Notes: generated by a model from the sequence alone, not told the origin. 7,561 nucleotides of DNA from an uncultured Clostridia bacterium (GCA_934162925.1 CAKPJR010000054.1:1-7561), one strand, 5' to 3'; positions 1-6,968 are shown, counted from the first letter of the stretch. Numbers and translations are program-made.

Positions 1-3000
1 AAACAAAATAATCAATGAAAAAATAGACATAGACAAGCTTTTAATTGTTACATTTACAAATGCCGCTGCTTCTGAAATGAGACAAAGAATATTAGAGGCT
101 CTATATGAAAAAATAGATGAAAACCCAGAAAACGAAAATCTTCAAAAGCAAATTATTTTATTAAACAAAGCAAATATTTCAACAATACATGCTTTTTGCT
201 TAGAAGTTATAAAAAATTATTTTTATGAAATTAATATTTCTTCAAATTTTAGAATAGGAGATAATCAAGAAATTGAACTTTTAAAGCAAGAAACACTGGA
301 AGAAACTTTTGAAGAGTTATATGAGAAAAATGATGAGAAATTTGTAAATCTAGTAAACATGTATGGTGGCTATAGAGATGATGAAGATCTAAAAGAACTA
401 GTGCTAAAAATATATAAATACTCTCAGAGTATGCCTTTCCCAGAAGAATGGATAATAGAAAATGTAGAGAAATTTAATGTACAAAATGAAATAGAAAAAG
501 ATTTTTCTAAAACTATGTGGGGAAAAATACTAGTAGAAGATTTTAAAGATGAAATAGAAGATTGTATAGCTGAGCTTAAAAAGGCAGAAGAAAAATTAAA
601 ACAAGAAGAAGATCTTCAAAAACATTACTGTGTAATTATAGATGACATTGATAAATTACAAACATTGTTAAAAGAAAAAAATACTTGGGATGATATATAT
701 GAATATTTAATGAATTTTAGCTTTGATACATGGCCTAAAGCAAAAATAGAAAACGAAGCCAAAGAATATTCAAAGAATATAAGAGATAGTGTAAAAGAAA
801 GAATAAAAGCTATATCTAAAAAGATATTTATATATTCTTCTAAAGAAGCAAATGAAGATATTAATAGTATGTATAATATGCTAGATTCATTAGCTATGAT
901 TATATTAAAATTTACAGAAAGATATCAAAAAAATAAAAAAGAAAAGAACATAATAGACTTTAATGATATTGAACATTTTGCGCTAAAAATCTTAGTACAA
1001 AAAGATGAAAGTGGCAAATATCAGCCTACTGAAATTGCTAAACTATATAAAAATAAATTTGAAGAAATAGCAATAGATGAATACCAAGATAGCAACTTAG
1101 TACAAGAATATATATTAACAACAATATCTAAAGATAATAATATTTTTATGGTTGGAGATGTAAAACAAAGTATATATAAATTCAGACAAGCAAGACCAGA
1201 ACTATTCTTAGAAAAATATGATAAATATGAGCTAAGCACGAATAATGAAAAGAGTTGTGAAAAAGACACAAAAATACAATTGTTTCAAAATTTTAGAAGT
1301 AGAAAAAACATATTAGATTTAACAAATATTGTATTTAGCAATATTATGAGTAAAAAGTTAGGCGACATAGACTACAACGAAAATGAATATTTGAATTGCT
1401 CTGCAAATTATGAGAAACCAGAAGAAAATAAAAAAATTGCAGGCAAAGTAGAACTAGATATAATAGATTTAGCAGAAAAAATGGAAGAGACAGAAACAGA
1501 AACAGAAGCAGAAGAAATTATAGAAAAAAACGAAATAGAAGCAAAATTTGTTGCAAACAGAATAAAAGAATTATTAGAAGATAATTATTATGTATATGAC
1601 AAAAAAATGGGATATAGAAAAGCAACATATAAAGATATAGTTATATTACTTAGAACAACAAGTAATGTAGCTTCACTTTATGAAAAAGAATTAAATAAGC
1701 TAGAAATTCCAGTATTTAGTGATACTAGCTCAAGTTACTTTGAAACAGAAGAAATACAGATAATTTTATCAACATTAAAAATAATAGATAATCCTAATAA
1801 TGACATCCCATTAGTAACAGTATTGAGATCACCTGTTGCAAATTTTACAGACAATGAATTAATAGAAATAAGATTAAATTCTAAAAACACTAGTTTTTAT
1901 GAAGCTTTATTAGAAACATTAAACAACGAGGAAGATGACCGACTTAAAGCTAAAATAAAAGACTTTTTCAATATGTTAGAAGAGTGGCAAGAAAAACAAG
2001 AATATCTAGGACTAGATGAATTTATTTGGTATTTATATGAAAGTACAGGTTTTTATGATTATATTAGTAGTAGTTTGGATGGAGAAATAAAAATAGCTAA
2101 TTTAAAACTCTTATTTGAAAAAGCTAAAGATTATGAAAAAGCAAGTTTTAAAGGACTATATAACTTTATAAATTATATAGACAAAATAAGTAAAGGTGCA
2201 GGAGATGCTGGTGCAGCAAAACTAATTGGAGAAAACGAAAATGTAGTAAGAATAATGAGTATACATAAAAGTAAAGGGTTGGAATTTCCTGTTGTATTTT
2301 TAAGCGGAACAGGAAAGCAATTTAACTTGCAAGACTTAAACCAAAGTGTTTTATTACACCAAGACATCGGTTTTGGACCAAAGGTTATAGATTATGAAAG
2401 AAAAATTGAATATAATACTTTAGCAAAAGAAGCAATTAGAAATAAATTACTAAATGAAACTATATCAGAAGAAATGAGACTTCTATATGTAGCATTAACA
2501 AGAGCAAAAGAAAAATTAATAATAACAGGATATGATAAAAATTTAGAGAAATCTATAAAAGAAAAAGAAGAAATTGTTACTAATGCAAGAAAAATAAGCA
2601 TTACAAACATAAGAAAAACAAAGACATACTTAAATTGGCTAGAACTAGTATATTTAAAAGAAAAAGAAGAATTGGAAAATATATTAGAAGTTAATTTTTA
2701 CAATAAAGCTAACATAGAAAAAACAGATGAAGAAGAACACGGAGGCAACTACAAAAGTATAGAAGAATGGCTTGGACAAAATCGTAAAAATGACAATAAA
2801 GAGATTGATAAAATTTTAAATTGGGAGTATAAATACGAAGAAAGCACTAAAATAGAAGGAAAAGCTTCTGTAACGGCAATAGCAAAAGGCTCGAGAAAAG
2901 AATTGAAAGAAATAGAAACTAAACCGAAATTTTTAGAAGGAACTGAAATTATAAGTAAAACAGAAATAGGAACATTAACACACTTGATTATGCAAAAGTT

Positions 3001-3466
3001 AAATTTTAAAGAAAATTATGACAAACAAAAAGTAATAAATCTATTAGAAAGATTAGTTTCAGAAAAAGTTATTACAGAAAATCAAGCTGAAAGCATAGAT
3101 ATAACAGGTATTGTAAAATTTGCAAATTCAAAAATCTATAAAGAACTAAAAAATGCAAAGAATATTTATACAGAACAACCATTTTATATCTATTTAACAG
3201 CTGATGAAATATATGGTAATGGAATAAAAGAGAAAGTATTAGTACAAGGAATAATAGACTTATATTATATAAATGCTAATAATAAAATAGTACTAGTAGA
3301 TTATAAGACAGACTATGTAGTGCTAGGAAAAGAACAAGAATTAATTAATAAATATAAAAGGCAATTAGGAATTTATAAAAGAGCAATTGAACAAGCTTTG
3401 AATAGCAAAGTAGAAGAAGCATATATTTATTCGGTCAGCCTAGGAAAAGAAATATTATTAGACTAA
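1..3466 (+). CDS. addA: ATP-dependent helicase/nuclease subunit A (AddA), 5'-truncated by window edge
   Basis: Large subunit of the AddAB complex, which unwinds and resects double-strand DNA ends for RecA-dependent repair. The frame is open from base 2 (first complete codon) and gives 1154 residues. The first roughly 40, including Walker A, lie outside the window. Numbering from Met at base 77 (M1), the visible superfamily 1 helicase motifs are: Ia (VTFTNAAASEM, just before and at M1), TIHAFC (36-41), Walker B DEYQD (334-338), motif III GDVKQS (360-365), motif IV NFRSR (405-409), motif V SIHKSKG (728-734) and motif VI YVALTRAK (804-811). The C-terminal RecB-family nuclease domain has H969, D1061 in GIID, D1075 and K1077 in DYKTD, and QLGIY (1096-1100), so the catalytic set looks complete. 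The Met at 77 is internal, not the start. Its usual partner addB is not in the window and probably lies upstream (inference). No convincing U-tract terminator follows. Confidence 0.97.
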   Translation, partial: NKIINEKIDIDKLLIVTFTNAAASEMRQRILEALYEKIDENPENENLQKQIILLNKANISTIHAFCLEVIKNYFYEINISSNFRIGDNQEIELLKQETLEETFEELYEKNDEKFVNLVNMYGGYRDDEDLKELVLKIYKYSQSMPFPEEWIIENVEKFNVQNEIEKDFSKTMWGKILVEDFKDEIEDCIAELKKAEEKLKQEEDLQKHYCVIIDDIDKLQTLLKEKNTWDDIYEYLMNFSFDTWPKAKIENEAKEYSKNIRDSVKERIKAISKKIFIYSSKEANEDINSMYNMLDSLAMIILKFTERYQKNKKEKNIIDFNDIEHFALKILVQKDESGKYQPTEIAKLYKNKFEEIAIDEYQDSNLVQEYILTTISKDNNIFMVGDVKQSIYKFRQARPELFLEKYDKYELSTNNEKSCEKDTKIQLFQNFRSRKNILDLTNIVFSNIMSKKLGDIDYNENEYLNCSANYEKPEENKKIAGKVELDIIDLAEKMEETETETEAEEIIEKNEIEAKFVANRIKELLEDNYYVYDKKMGYRKATYKDIVILLRTTSNVASLYEKELNKLEIPVFSDTSSSYFETEEIQIILSTLKIIDNPNNDIPLVTVLRSPVANFTDNELIEIRLNSKNTSFYEALLETLNNEEDDRLKAKIKDFFNMLEEWQEKQEYLGLDEFIWYLYESTGFYDYISSSLDGEIKIANLKLLFEKAKDYEKASFKGLYNFINYIDKISKGAGDAGAAKLIGENENVVRIMSIHKSKGLEFPVVFLSGTGKQFNLQDLNQSVLLHQDIGFGPKVIDYERKIEYNTLAKEAIRNKLLNETISEEMRLLYVALTRAKEKLIITGYDKNLEKSIKEKEEIVTNARKISITNIRKTKTYLNWLELVYLKEKEELENILEVNFYNKANIEKTDEEEHGGNYKSIEEWLGQNRKNDNKEIDKILNWEYKYEESTKIEGKASVTAIAKGSRKELKEIETKPKFLEGTEIISKTEIGTLTHLIMQKLNFKENYDKQKVINLLERLVSEKVITENQAESIDITGIVKFANSKIYKELKNAKNIYTEQPFYIYLTADEIYGNGIKEKVLVQGIIDLYYINANNKIVLVDYKTDYVVLGKEQELINKYKRQLGIYKRAIEQALNSKVEEAYIYSVSLGKEILLD
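1490..1513 (+). repeat. Short in-frame ACAGAA hexamer tandem repeat inside addA
   Basis: Three exact ACAGAA units (1490-1507) are followed by one GCAGAA variant (1508-1513). They encode alternating Thr-Glu at residues 472-477, then Ala-Glu, in an acidic stretch between helicase motifs IV and V. The unit is two codons long, so copy-number change would not break the frame. Probably a surface loop. Confidence 0.7.
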
Positions 3467-3479
3467 AATTAAAAAATGT

Positions 3480-3530
3480 AGAGTAAATGTAGGGGCGATT
3501 TTAATCGACTGGCTTCGAAGAAATTACTCT
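3480..3530. repeat. Palindromic intergenic element, possible short interspersed repeat
   Basis: AGAGTAA (3480-3486) pairs with TTACTCT (3524-3530). Between them is a second hairpin, CGATT (3496-3500) with AATCG (3503-3507). The core TGTAGGGGCGATT followed by AATCG is more GC-rich than its surroundings. From memory it resembles the GGGGCGATT/AATCGCCCC palindromes scattered between genes in many Clostridia, here in a decayed form. It starts 13 bases after the addA stop. It could instead be an unusual 3' end for the addA transcript, but no T-run follows it. Confidence 0.45.
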
Positions 3531-3545
3531 AATAATAGTTTGGCG

Positions 3546-3568
3546 TATAAGTACAGTGCCTACTTTTA
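3546..3568 (+). terminator. Weak AT-rich hairpin downstream of addA
   Basis: AAGTA (3549-3553) pairs with TACTT (3561-3565) around a 7-base loop, and the stem extends by two pairs past a T-T mismatch. A short TTTT overlaps the 3' arm. It is the nearest thing to an intrinsic terminator for addA, but the stem is too weak for confidence. Confidence 0.2.
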
Positions 3569-3599
3569 TATAAAGACTATCTTATATATTAACATAATA

Positions 3600-3628
3600 T
3601 TTACAAAAACCACAAAGTGTAGTATAAT
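3600..3628 (+). promoter_or_regulatory. Sigma-A-type promoter for the FxLYD-like gene
   Basis: TTTACA (-35, 3600-3605) and a perfect TATAAT (-10, 3623-3628) are separated by exactly 17 bases. The predicted transcript starts near 3635 and has a leader of about 65 bases before the ATG at 3701. Confidence 0.8.
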
Positions 3629-3635
3629 ATTCTAG

Positions 3636-3670
3636 GAACAAACAAAGCAACTTTAAGTCTTCCTTTGTTC
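3636..3670 (+). other. Leader hairpin in the 5' UTR of the FxLYD-like gene
   Basis: GAACAAA (3636-3642) pairs with TTTGTTC (3664-3670). Inside the loop, AAAG (3644-3647) can pair with CTTT (3651-3654). The structure sits right at the predicted 5' end of the mRNA and leaves the ribosome binding site free. It may stabilise the 5' end. It matches no riboswitch or T-box that I recognise. Confidence 0.4.
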
Positions 3671-3686
3671 TCGCCGATATATAAAA

Positions 3687-3692
3687 AAGGAG
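3687..3692 (+). promoter_or_regulatory. Ribosome binding site that fixes the start at 3701
   Basis: AAGGAG lies 8 bases before ATG 3701. The same frame can be extended upstream to a TTG at 3665, but that codon overlaps the leader hairpin and has no Shine-Dalgarno sequence, so 3701 is the supported start. Confidence 0.85.
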
Positions 3693-3700
3693 AAATAGAA

Positions 3701-4231
3701 ATGGCAAAAATGAAAAAATTCTTTTTATATTTTTTGATGTTTATAGCTTTATACATATTCGTTACGACACTAACAAATTTCAGTATGAAAGAGAAATTTA
3801 AAGATATACAAAATATACAAATAAGTGTTAGTTCACCGAAAATATTTATAGAAGAAAGCAAAGCAACAAATTCGCATGGATATATAAAAGGAAATATAAC
3901 TAATGATACCGGAAACCATATCCCTGTTGAATATTTACAAGTTGATCTATATAATGAAAACAATACATATTTAGGAAGTGAATTTAAAGAATTAAAGTAT
4001 TTTAATGTAAATGAAACAATTAATTTTGAGATTAATTATAAATATAATAATGTTAATAGATTGGTGATTGGAGTTACAGACGAAATAATCCAAGATAAAG
4101 AAAAAAAAGAGAATTATGTTAGTAATATTAAAGTTGAACCAGTAATAACAGAAGAAACAATTAAAATAGCAGTACCCATTAGTGCAGTTTTGATGCTTAA
4201 TACTGCGCTAGGAGTGTTAGAGACTCTTTAA
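3701..4231 (+). CDS. Membrane-anchored FxLYD-like domain protein
   Basis: A 176-residue protein. The N-terminus MAKMKK is followed by a hydrophobic helix (about 7-24) that looks like an uncleaved signal anchor: no lipobox and no clear cleavage site. Residues about 45-125 have the pattern of FxLYD-type beta-sandwich domains: a GYIKGNITNDTG segment (60-71), then YLQVDLYNENNTYLG (78-92; the VDLYNE core stands for FxLYD) and a strand ending INFEI. These domains occur outside the membrane in many Firmicutes and have no fixed biochemical role. Residues 155-174 are again hydrophobic (IKIAVPISAVLMLNTALGVL) and may form a second membrane pass, leaving the domain as an outside loop. It has its own promoter and terminator, so it is probably a single-gene unit. 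The domain call is by eye. Function is unknown; envelope-related is an inference from topology and from mreB next door. Confidence 0.8.
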   Translation: MAKMKKFFLYFLMFIALYIFVTTLTNFSMKEKFKDIQNIQISVSSPKIFIEESKATNSHGYIKGNITNDTGNHIPVEYLQVDLYNENNTYLGSEFKELKYFNVNETINFEINYKYNNVNRLVIGVTDEIIQDKEKKENYVSNIKVEPVITEETIKIAVPISAVLMLNTALGVLETL

Positions 4232-4240
4232 AACAAAATA

Positions 4241-4294
4241 AAAATAGCAATTGCATGAAAAAATATTAAAAACAATTGCTATTTTGTTTTTTTT
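4241..4294 (+). terminator. Intrinsic terminator after the FxLYD-like gene
   Basis: A perfect 13-bp stem, AAAATAGCAATTG (4241-4253) with CAATTGCTATTTT (4273-4285), has a 19-base loop and is followed by G and eight T's (4287-4294). It begins 10 bases after the stop codon. Confidence 0.85.
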
Positions 4295-4303
4295 GTAATA
4301 TAA

Positions 4304-4334
4304 TTGCAACATAAATGTAACAAAAATGTATCAT
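4304..4334 (+). promoter_or_regulatory. Candidate promoter for mreB
   Basis: TTGCAA (-35, 4304-4309) and TATCAT (-10, 4329-4334) are 19 bases apart, longer than ideal. Because a strong terminator lies just upstream, mreB needs a promoter in this 70-base stretch. The exact elements are uncertain; TAATAT at 4337-4342 is another possible -10. Confidence 0.45.
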
Positions 4335-4363
4335 AATAATATACAGAAAGGATAGATGCTTTT

Positions 4364-5377
4364 ATGTTTAAGTTTAGAGGTTTTGGACAAGATATAGGAA
4401 TAGATTTGGGAACAGCAACAGTAATTGCATATGCAAAAGGAAAAGGAATTGTTTTAAGAGAACCTTCTGTTGTTGCTGTAAACAATATTACAAATGAAGT
4501 ATTAGCAGTAGGAGGAGAAGCAAGAAGAATGCTTGGTAGAACACCAGGAAATATTGTTGCTACAAGACCACTAAAAGATGGAGTAATATCAGACTATACC
4601 GTTACAGAAAAAATGCTAAAACATTTTATAAACAAAATATGTGGAAAGTTTGTTTTTGCTCCTAGAATTATGATATGTATACCATCACAAGTTACAGAAG
4701 TGGAAAAGAAAGCTGTAATAGATGCTGCTTCGCAGGCAGGTGCTAGAAGAGTATATTTAATAGAGGAACCAATTGCAGCAGCAATTGGAGCTGGAATAGA
4801 TATATCTAAAGCTTGTGGAAATATGGTAGTAGACATAGGAGGAGGTACAACAGATGTAGCTGTTATATCTCTTGGGGGATCTGTTGTTAGTACTTCAATA
4901 AAAGTAGCTGGAGACAAATTTGATGAAGCTATAGTAAAGTATATTAAGAAAAAACATAATGTTATGATTGGGGAAAGAACAGCAGAGGATTTAAAAATAA
5001 ATATAGGATGTGTATATCCAAAAATACAAGATACTGAAATGGATATTAGAGGAAGAGACTTAGTAACAGGACTTCCAAAAACAATAACAGTAAAATCTAG
5101 TGAAATGATGGAAGCATTAGAAGAGCCTGCGATGCTAATAGTTGATGCAGTTCATGCTACATTAGAAAAAACACCACCAGAACTTGCAGCAGATATAAGC
5201 GATAGAGGAATCTATATGACAGGTGGAGGTTGCTTGGTTGATGGATTAGACAAACTTTTGCAACAACAAACAGGAATAAATGTAATGATAGCAGAAGATG
5301 CTGTTAGTTGTGTAGCATTAGGAACAGGAAAAGCATTAGATAATTTAGATACATTGGATGGAAAAATGGGAAGATAA
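4364..5377 (+). CDS. mreB: Rod shape-determining protein MreB (actin homologue)
   Basis: A 337-residue bacterial actin, the usual MreB/Mbl length. It forms membrane-bound filaments on the cytoplasmic face that direct lateral wall synthesis by the Rod complex. ATPase motifs are intact: phosphate-1 DIGIDLGTAT (10-19, D14), the IEEP segment with the presumed catalytic glutamate (133-136), phosphate-2 DIGGGTTD (157-164) and the adenosine motif TGGG (286-289). The short N-terminus MFKFRGF is hydrophobic and basic, suited to membrane contact. AAAGGA (4347-4352) precedes the ATG by 11 bases. No mreC, mreD or spoIIID is adjacent; the gene stands between terminator-like hairpins, as solitary Firmicute mbl/mreB paralogues often do. 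Sequence alone does not tell me whether this is the MreB or the Mbl type. Confidence 0.96.
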   Translation: MFKFRGFGQDIGIDLGTATVIAYAKGKGIVLREPSVVAVNNITNEVLAVGGEARRMLGRTPGNIVATRPLKDGVISDYTVTEKMLKHFINKICGKFVFAPRIMICIPSQVTEVEKKAVIDAASQAGARRVYLIEEPIAAAIGAGIDISKACGNMVVDIGGGTTDVAVISLGGSVVSTSIKVAGDKFDEAIVKYIKKKHNVMIGERTAEDLKINIGCVYPKIQDTEMDIRGRDLVTGLPKTITVKSSEMMEALEEPAMLIVDAVHATLEKTPPELAADISDRGIYMTGGGCLVDGLDKLLQQQTGINVMIAEDAVSCVALGTGKALDNLDTLDGKMGR

Positions 5378-5392
5378 TATACCATATTATAA

Positions 5393-5426
5393 AAATGAAT
5401 AGTGAATAAAAATTTGCTATTCATTT
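5393..5426 (+). terminator. Probable terminator after mreB
   Basis: A perfect 10-bp stem, AAATGAATAG (5393-5402) with CTATTCATTT (5417-5426), has a 14-base loop and starts 16 bases after the mreB stop. The downstream T-run is poor (CTTATTGTAT), so termination may be partial and some read-through into mtaB is possible. Confidence 0.55.
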
Positions 5427-5444
5427 CTTATTGTATAGGAAAAA

Positions 5445-5474
5445 TTGAAGATTTTTTTGAAGGTATACTTTATA
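5445..5474 (+). promoter_or_regulatory. Weak candidate promoter for mtaB
   Basis: TTGAAG (5445-5450) and TTTATA (5469-5474) are 18 bases apart. The region is so AT-rich that other pairings exist, such as TATTAT at 5475-5480 with a T-run as -35. Read-through from mreB is the alternative. Confidence 0.3.
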
Positions 5475-5494
5475 TATTATCAATTCTAGAGAAT

Positions 5495-5498
5495 GGAG
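5495..5498 (+). promoter_or_regulatory. Ribosome binding site of the original mtaB start
   Basis: GGAG lies 8 bases before ATG 5507, the start of the N-terminal mtaB stub. No comparable site precedes the internal ATG at 5568. This marks 5507 as the true evolutionary start of mtaB. Confidence 0.8.
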
Positions 5499-5506
5499 AA
5501 AAGAAA

Positions 5507-5548
5507 ATGAGAAAAGTAGCTTTTTACACATTGCGGTTGCAAAGTTAA
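5507..5548 (+). pseudogene. mtaB: Frameshifted N-terminal stub of mtaB
   Basis: ATG 5507 opens a frame reading MRKVAFYTLRLQS and then stops (TAA 5546-5548). The first nine residues are the standard beginning of MtaB (KVAFYTLGCKVNQYET in relatives). In the frame of the long downstream ORF, bases 5535-5567 read GCKVNQYETNA and run straight into Met 5568. Removing one base around C5534 joins TL to GCK and restores a normal protein start. So this stub and the next entry are one gene, split by a single extra base. The stub contains CGG, a codon unlike the AGA used almost everywhere else, which fits an out-of-frame reading. Confidence 0.85.
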
Positions 5549-5567
5549 TCAGTATGAAACAAATGCA

Positions 5568-6818
5568 ATGGCAGAACAATTTATAAATAACAAATATGAA
5601 ATAGTAGATTTTGAAGAAAATGCAGATATATATATAATAAATACTTGTACAGTTACAAATATGTCAGATAGAAAGTCAAGACAAATAATTAGGAGAGCAA
5701 AACAAAAAAATCCTAATAGTATTCTTGCAGTTACCGGATGTTATGCGCAAGTTGCTGCAGAAGAATTAGAAAAAATAAAAGATATAGATTTAATAGTTGG
5801 AAACACAGAAAAGAAAGATATCTTAAGCATAATTGAAAATCATATGAAAGAAAAATCTGCAGGCACAGATAATAAAGTTAATTTAACAGATATAAATAAA
5901 CAAAAAGAATTTACAGATCTTGGAACTACTACATATACAGAAAAAGTAAGGGCTGTTATTAAAGTACAAGATGGATGTAACAATTTTTGCTCTTATTGCA
6001 TAATCCCATACGCAAAAGGCAGAGTAAGAAGCAGAAGACCAGAAAATATTATAGAAGAAATAAATCAAATTGCAAAAAATGGAATACAAGAAGTTGTAAT
6101 AACTGGAATACACGTTGCTTCGTATGGAATAGATTTTGAAGATAAAAATATAAGATTAATAGATTTACTAGAGGAAATAAACAAAATAGAAGGAATAAAA
6201 AGAATAAGACTAGGTTCTTTAGAGCCAAATTTAATAACTGATGAATTTGTAGAAAGGCTAAAAAAAGTAAATAAAATATGCCATCATTTTCATCTGTCTC
6301 TACAAAGTGGCTGTACAGAAACATTAAAAAGAATGAATAGAAAATATACAGCAGAAGATTTTGAAAAAGTAGTAAAAAGATTAAGAAAAGCATTTGAAGA
6401 TGTTGCACTTACAACAGATATTATTGTGGGATTTCCAGGAGAAACAGAAGAAGAATTTAAAATTACATATGAATATTTGAAAAAGATAAACTTTTACAAG
6501 ATGCATGTTTTTAAATATTCACACAGGAAAGGAACGAGAGCTGCTGTAATGCCAAATCAGATAGACGGAAATATAAAAGAAGAACGAAGCCATAAGCTAA
6601 TAGAATTATCAGAAAAAAATGAAAAAGATTTTTTGAAAAAATATATAAATAAAGATGTTGAAGTTCTATTTGAACAAAAAGACAATGGATTTTTTAAAGG
6701 ACATACAAACAATTATTTAGTTGTAAAATGTAAAGGAGAAAATCTAGAAAACAGATTAGTTAATGTAAGAATCGTGGAAGAAGATAAATTAGAACTAAAA
6801 GGACAAATAAAAATGTAA
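5568..6818 (+). CDS. mtaB: tRNA (t6A37) methylthiotransferase MtaB, frameshifted at its N-terminus
   Basis: Radical-SAM enzyme that converts t6A at position 37 of ANN-reading tRNAs to ms2t6A. From Met 5568 there are 416 residues; repaired from 5507, about 436, normal for the family. The N-terminal methylthiotransferase domain keeps two of its three cluster cysteines, C27 (INTCTVT) and C58 (TGCYAQ). The first, in GCKVNQ, is encoded just upstream (5538-5540) but not reached from any in-frame start: going back from 5568 there is no ATG, GTG or TTG before the TAG at 5517. The radical-SAM cluster motif is C137, C141, C144 (GCNNFCSYC). A TRAM RNA-binding domain covers about 358-414. The rest of the frame is intact, so the defect is very recent or a sequence error. 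As read here, a protein starting at 5568 would lack one ligand of the auxiliary 4Fe-4S cluster and should be inactive or impaired. Confidence 0.93.
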   Translation: MAEQFINNKYEIVDFEENADIYIINTCTVTNMSDRKSRQIIRRAKQKNPNSILAVTGCYAQVAAEELEKIKDIDLIVGNTEKKDILSIIENHMKEKSAGTDNKVNLTDINKQKEFTDLGTTTYTEKVRAVIKVQDGCNNFCSYCIIPYAKGRVRSRRPENIIEEINQIAKNGIQEVVITGIHVASYGIDFEDKNIRLIDLLEEINKIEGIKRIRLGSLEPNLITDEFVERLKKVNKICHHFHLSLQSGCTETLKRMNRKYTAEDFEKVVKRLRKAFEDVALTTDIIVGFPGETEEEFKITYEYLKKINFYKMHVFKYSHRKGTRAAVMPNQIDGNIKEERSHKLIELSEKNEKDFLKKYINKDVEVLFEQKDNGFFKGHTNNYLVVKCKGENLENRLVNVRIVEEDKLELKGQIKM

Positions 6819-6852
6819 TAAAACTGAAATATAAATGTAACGATAACTTAAC

Positions 6853-6883
6853 ACAAAAACTATTGCTAAAAATACAGTTTTGT
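6853..6883. promoter_or_regulatory. Inverted repeat around the -35 box, possible operator
   Basis: ACAAAAACT (6853-6861) faces AGTTTTGT (6876-6883), with one unpaired A. The -35 hexamer TTGCTA lies between the arms. A repressor site or an RNA hairpin at the end of an mtaB read-through transcript are both possible; in AT-rich DNA chance is also plausible. Confidence 0.25.
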
Positions 6884-6891
6884 AGTATAAA
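6863..6891 (+). promoter_or_regulatory. Sigma-A-type promoter for the 127-residue unknown gene
   Basis: TTGCTA (-35, 6863-6868) and TATAAA (-10, 6886-6891) are exactly 17 bases apart. The leader would be about 70 bases. The -10 context TGTAGTATAA is identical over 10 bases to that of the promoter at 3600-3628. Confidence 0.7.
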
Positions 6892-6968
6892 AATAAAGAA
6901 AGAAGTATTAATATAAAATAGGTTCGATTTACAAAAGAAGAATCAAAAAACGAGGAGGAATACGAAAA

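Noticed and set aside
3665..3700. Upstream extension of the FxLYD-like protein to a TTG start
   Set aside because: No ribosome site precedes it, it overlaps the leader hairpin, and AAGGAG is ideally placed for ATG 3701, which also gives a natural signal-anchor N-terminus.
3601..3963. Minus-strand open frame of 120 codons over the FxLYD-like gene
   Set aside because: It overlaps a supported + strand gene and its promoter, has no ribosome site of its own, and its composition is that of a reverse reading of AT-rich coding DNA.
4316..4321. TGTAAC as an ECF (SigX-like) -35 box, also at 6836-6841 within the shared 11-mer ATAAATGTAAC
   Set aside because: Neither copy has a CG-containing -10 at the right distance; the shared 11-mer is AT-rich and plausible by chance.
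4594..4917. Minus-strand open frame inside mreB
   Set aside because: It is the antisense reading of conserved MreB motifs and has no family resemblance.
5531..5540. Programmed +1 frameshift at TTG-CGG in mtaB
   Set aside because: The P-site tRNA reading TTG would have to re-pair with TGC, which is poor; there is no stop codon in the A site, no slippery run and no clear stimulatory structure. Kept only as a minor alternative to error or mutation.
6049..6408. Minus-strand Leu/Phe-rich open frame inside mtaB
   Set aside because: It is the antisense of Lys/Glu-rich coding sequence, which always looks like a hydrophobic protein.
6921..6929. GGTTCGATT resembling a tRNA T-loop
   Set aside because: No acceptor, anticodon or D-arm pairing can be built around it.
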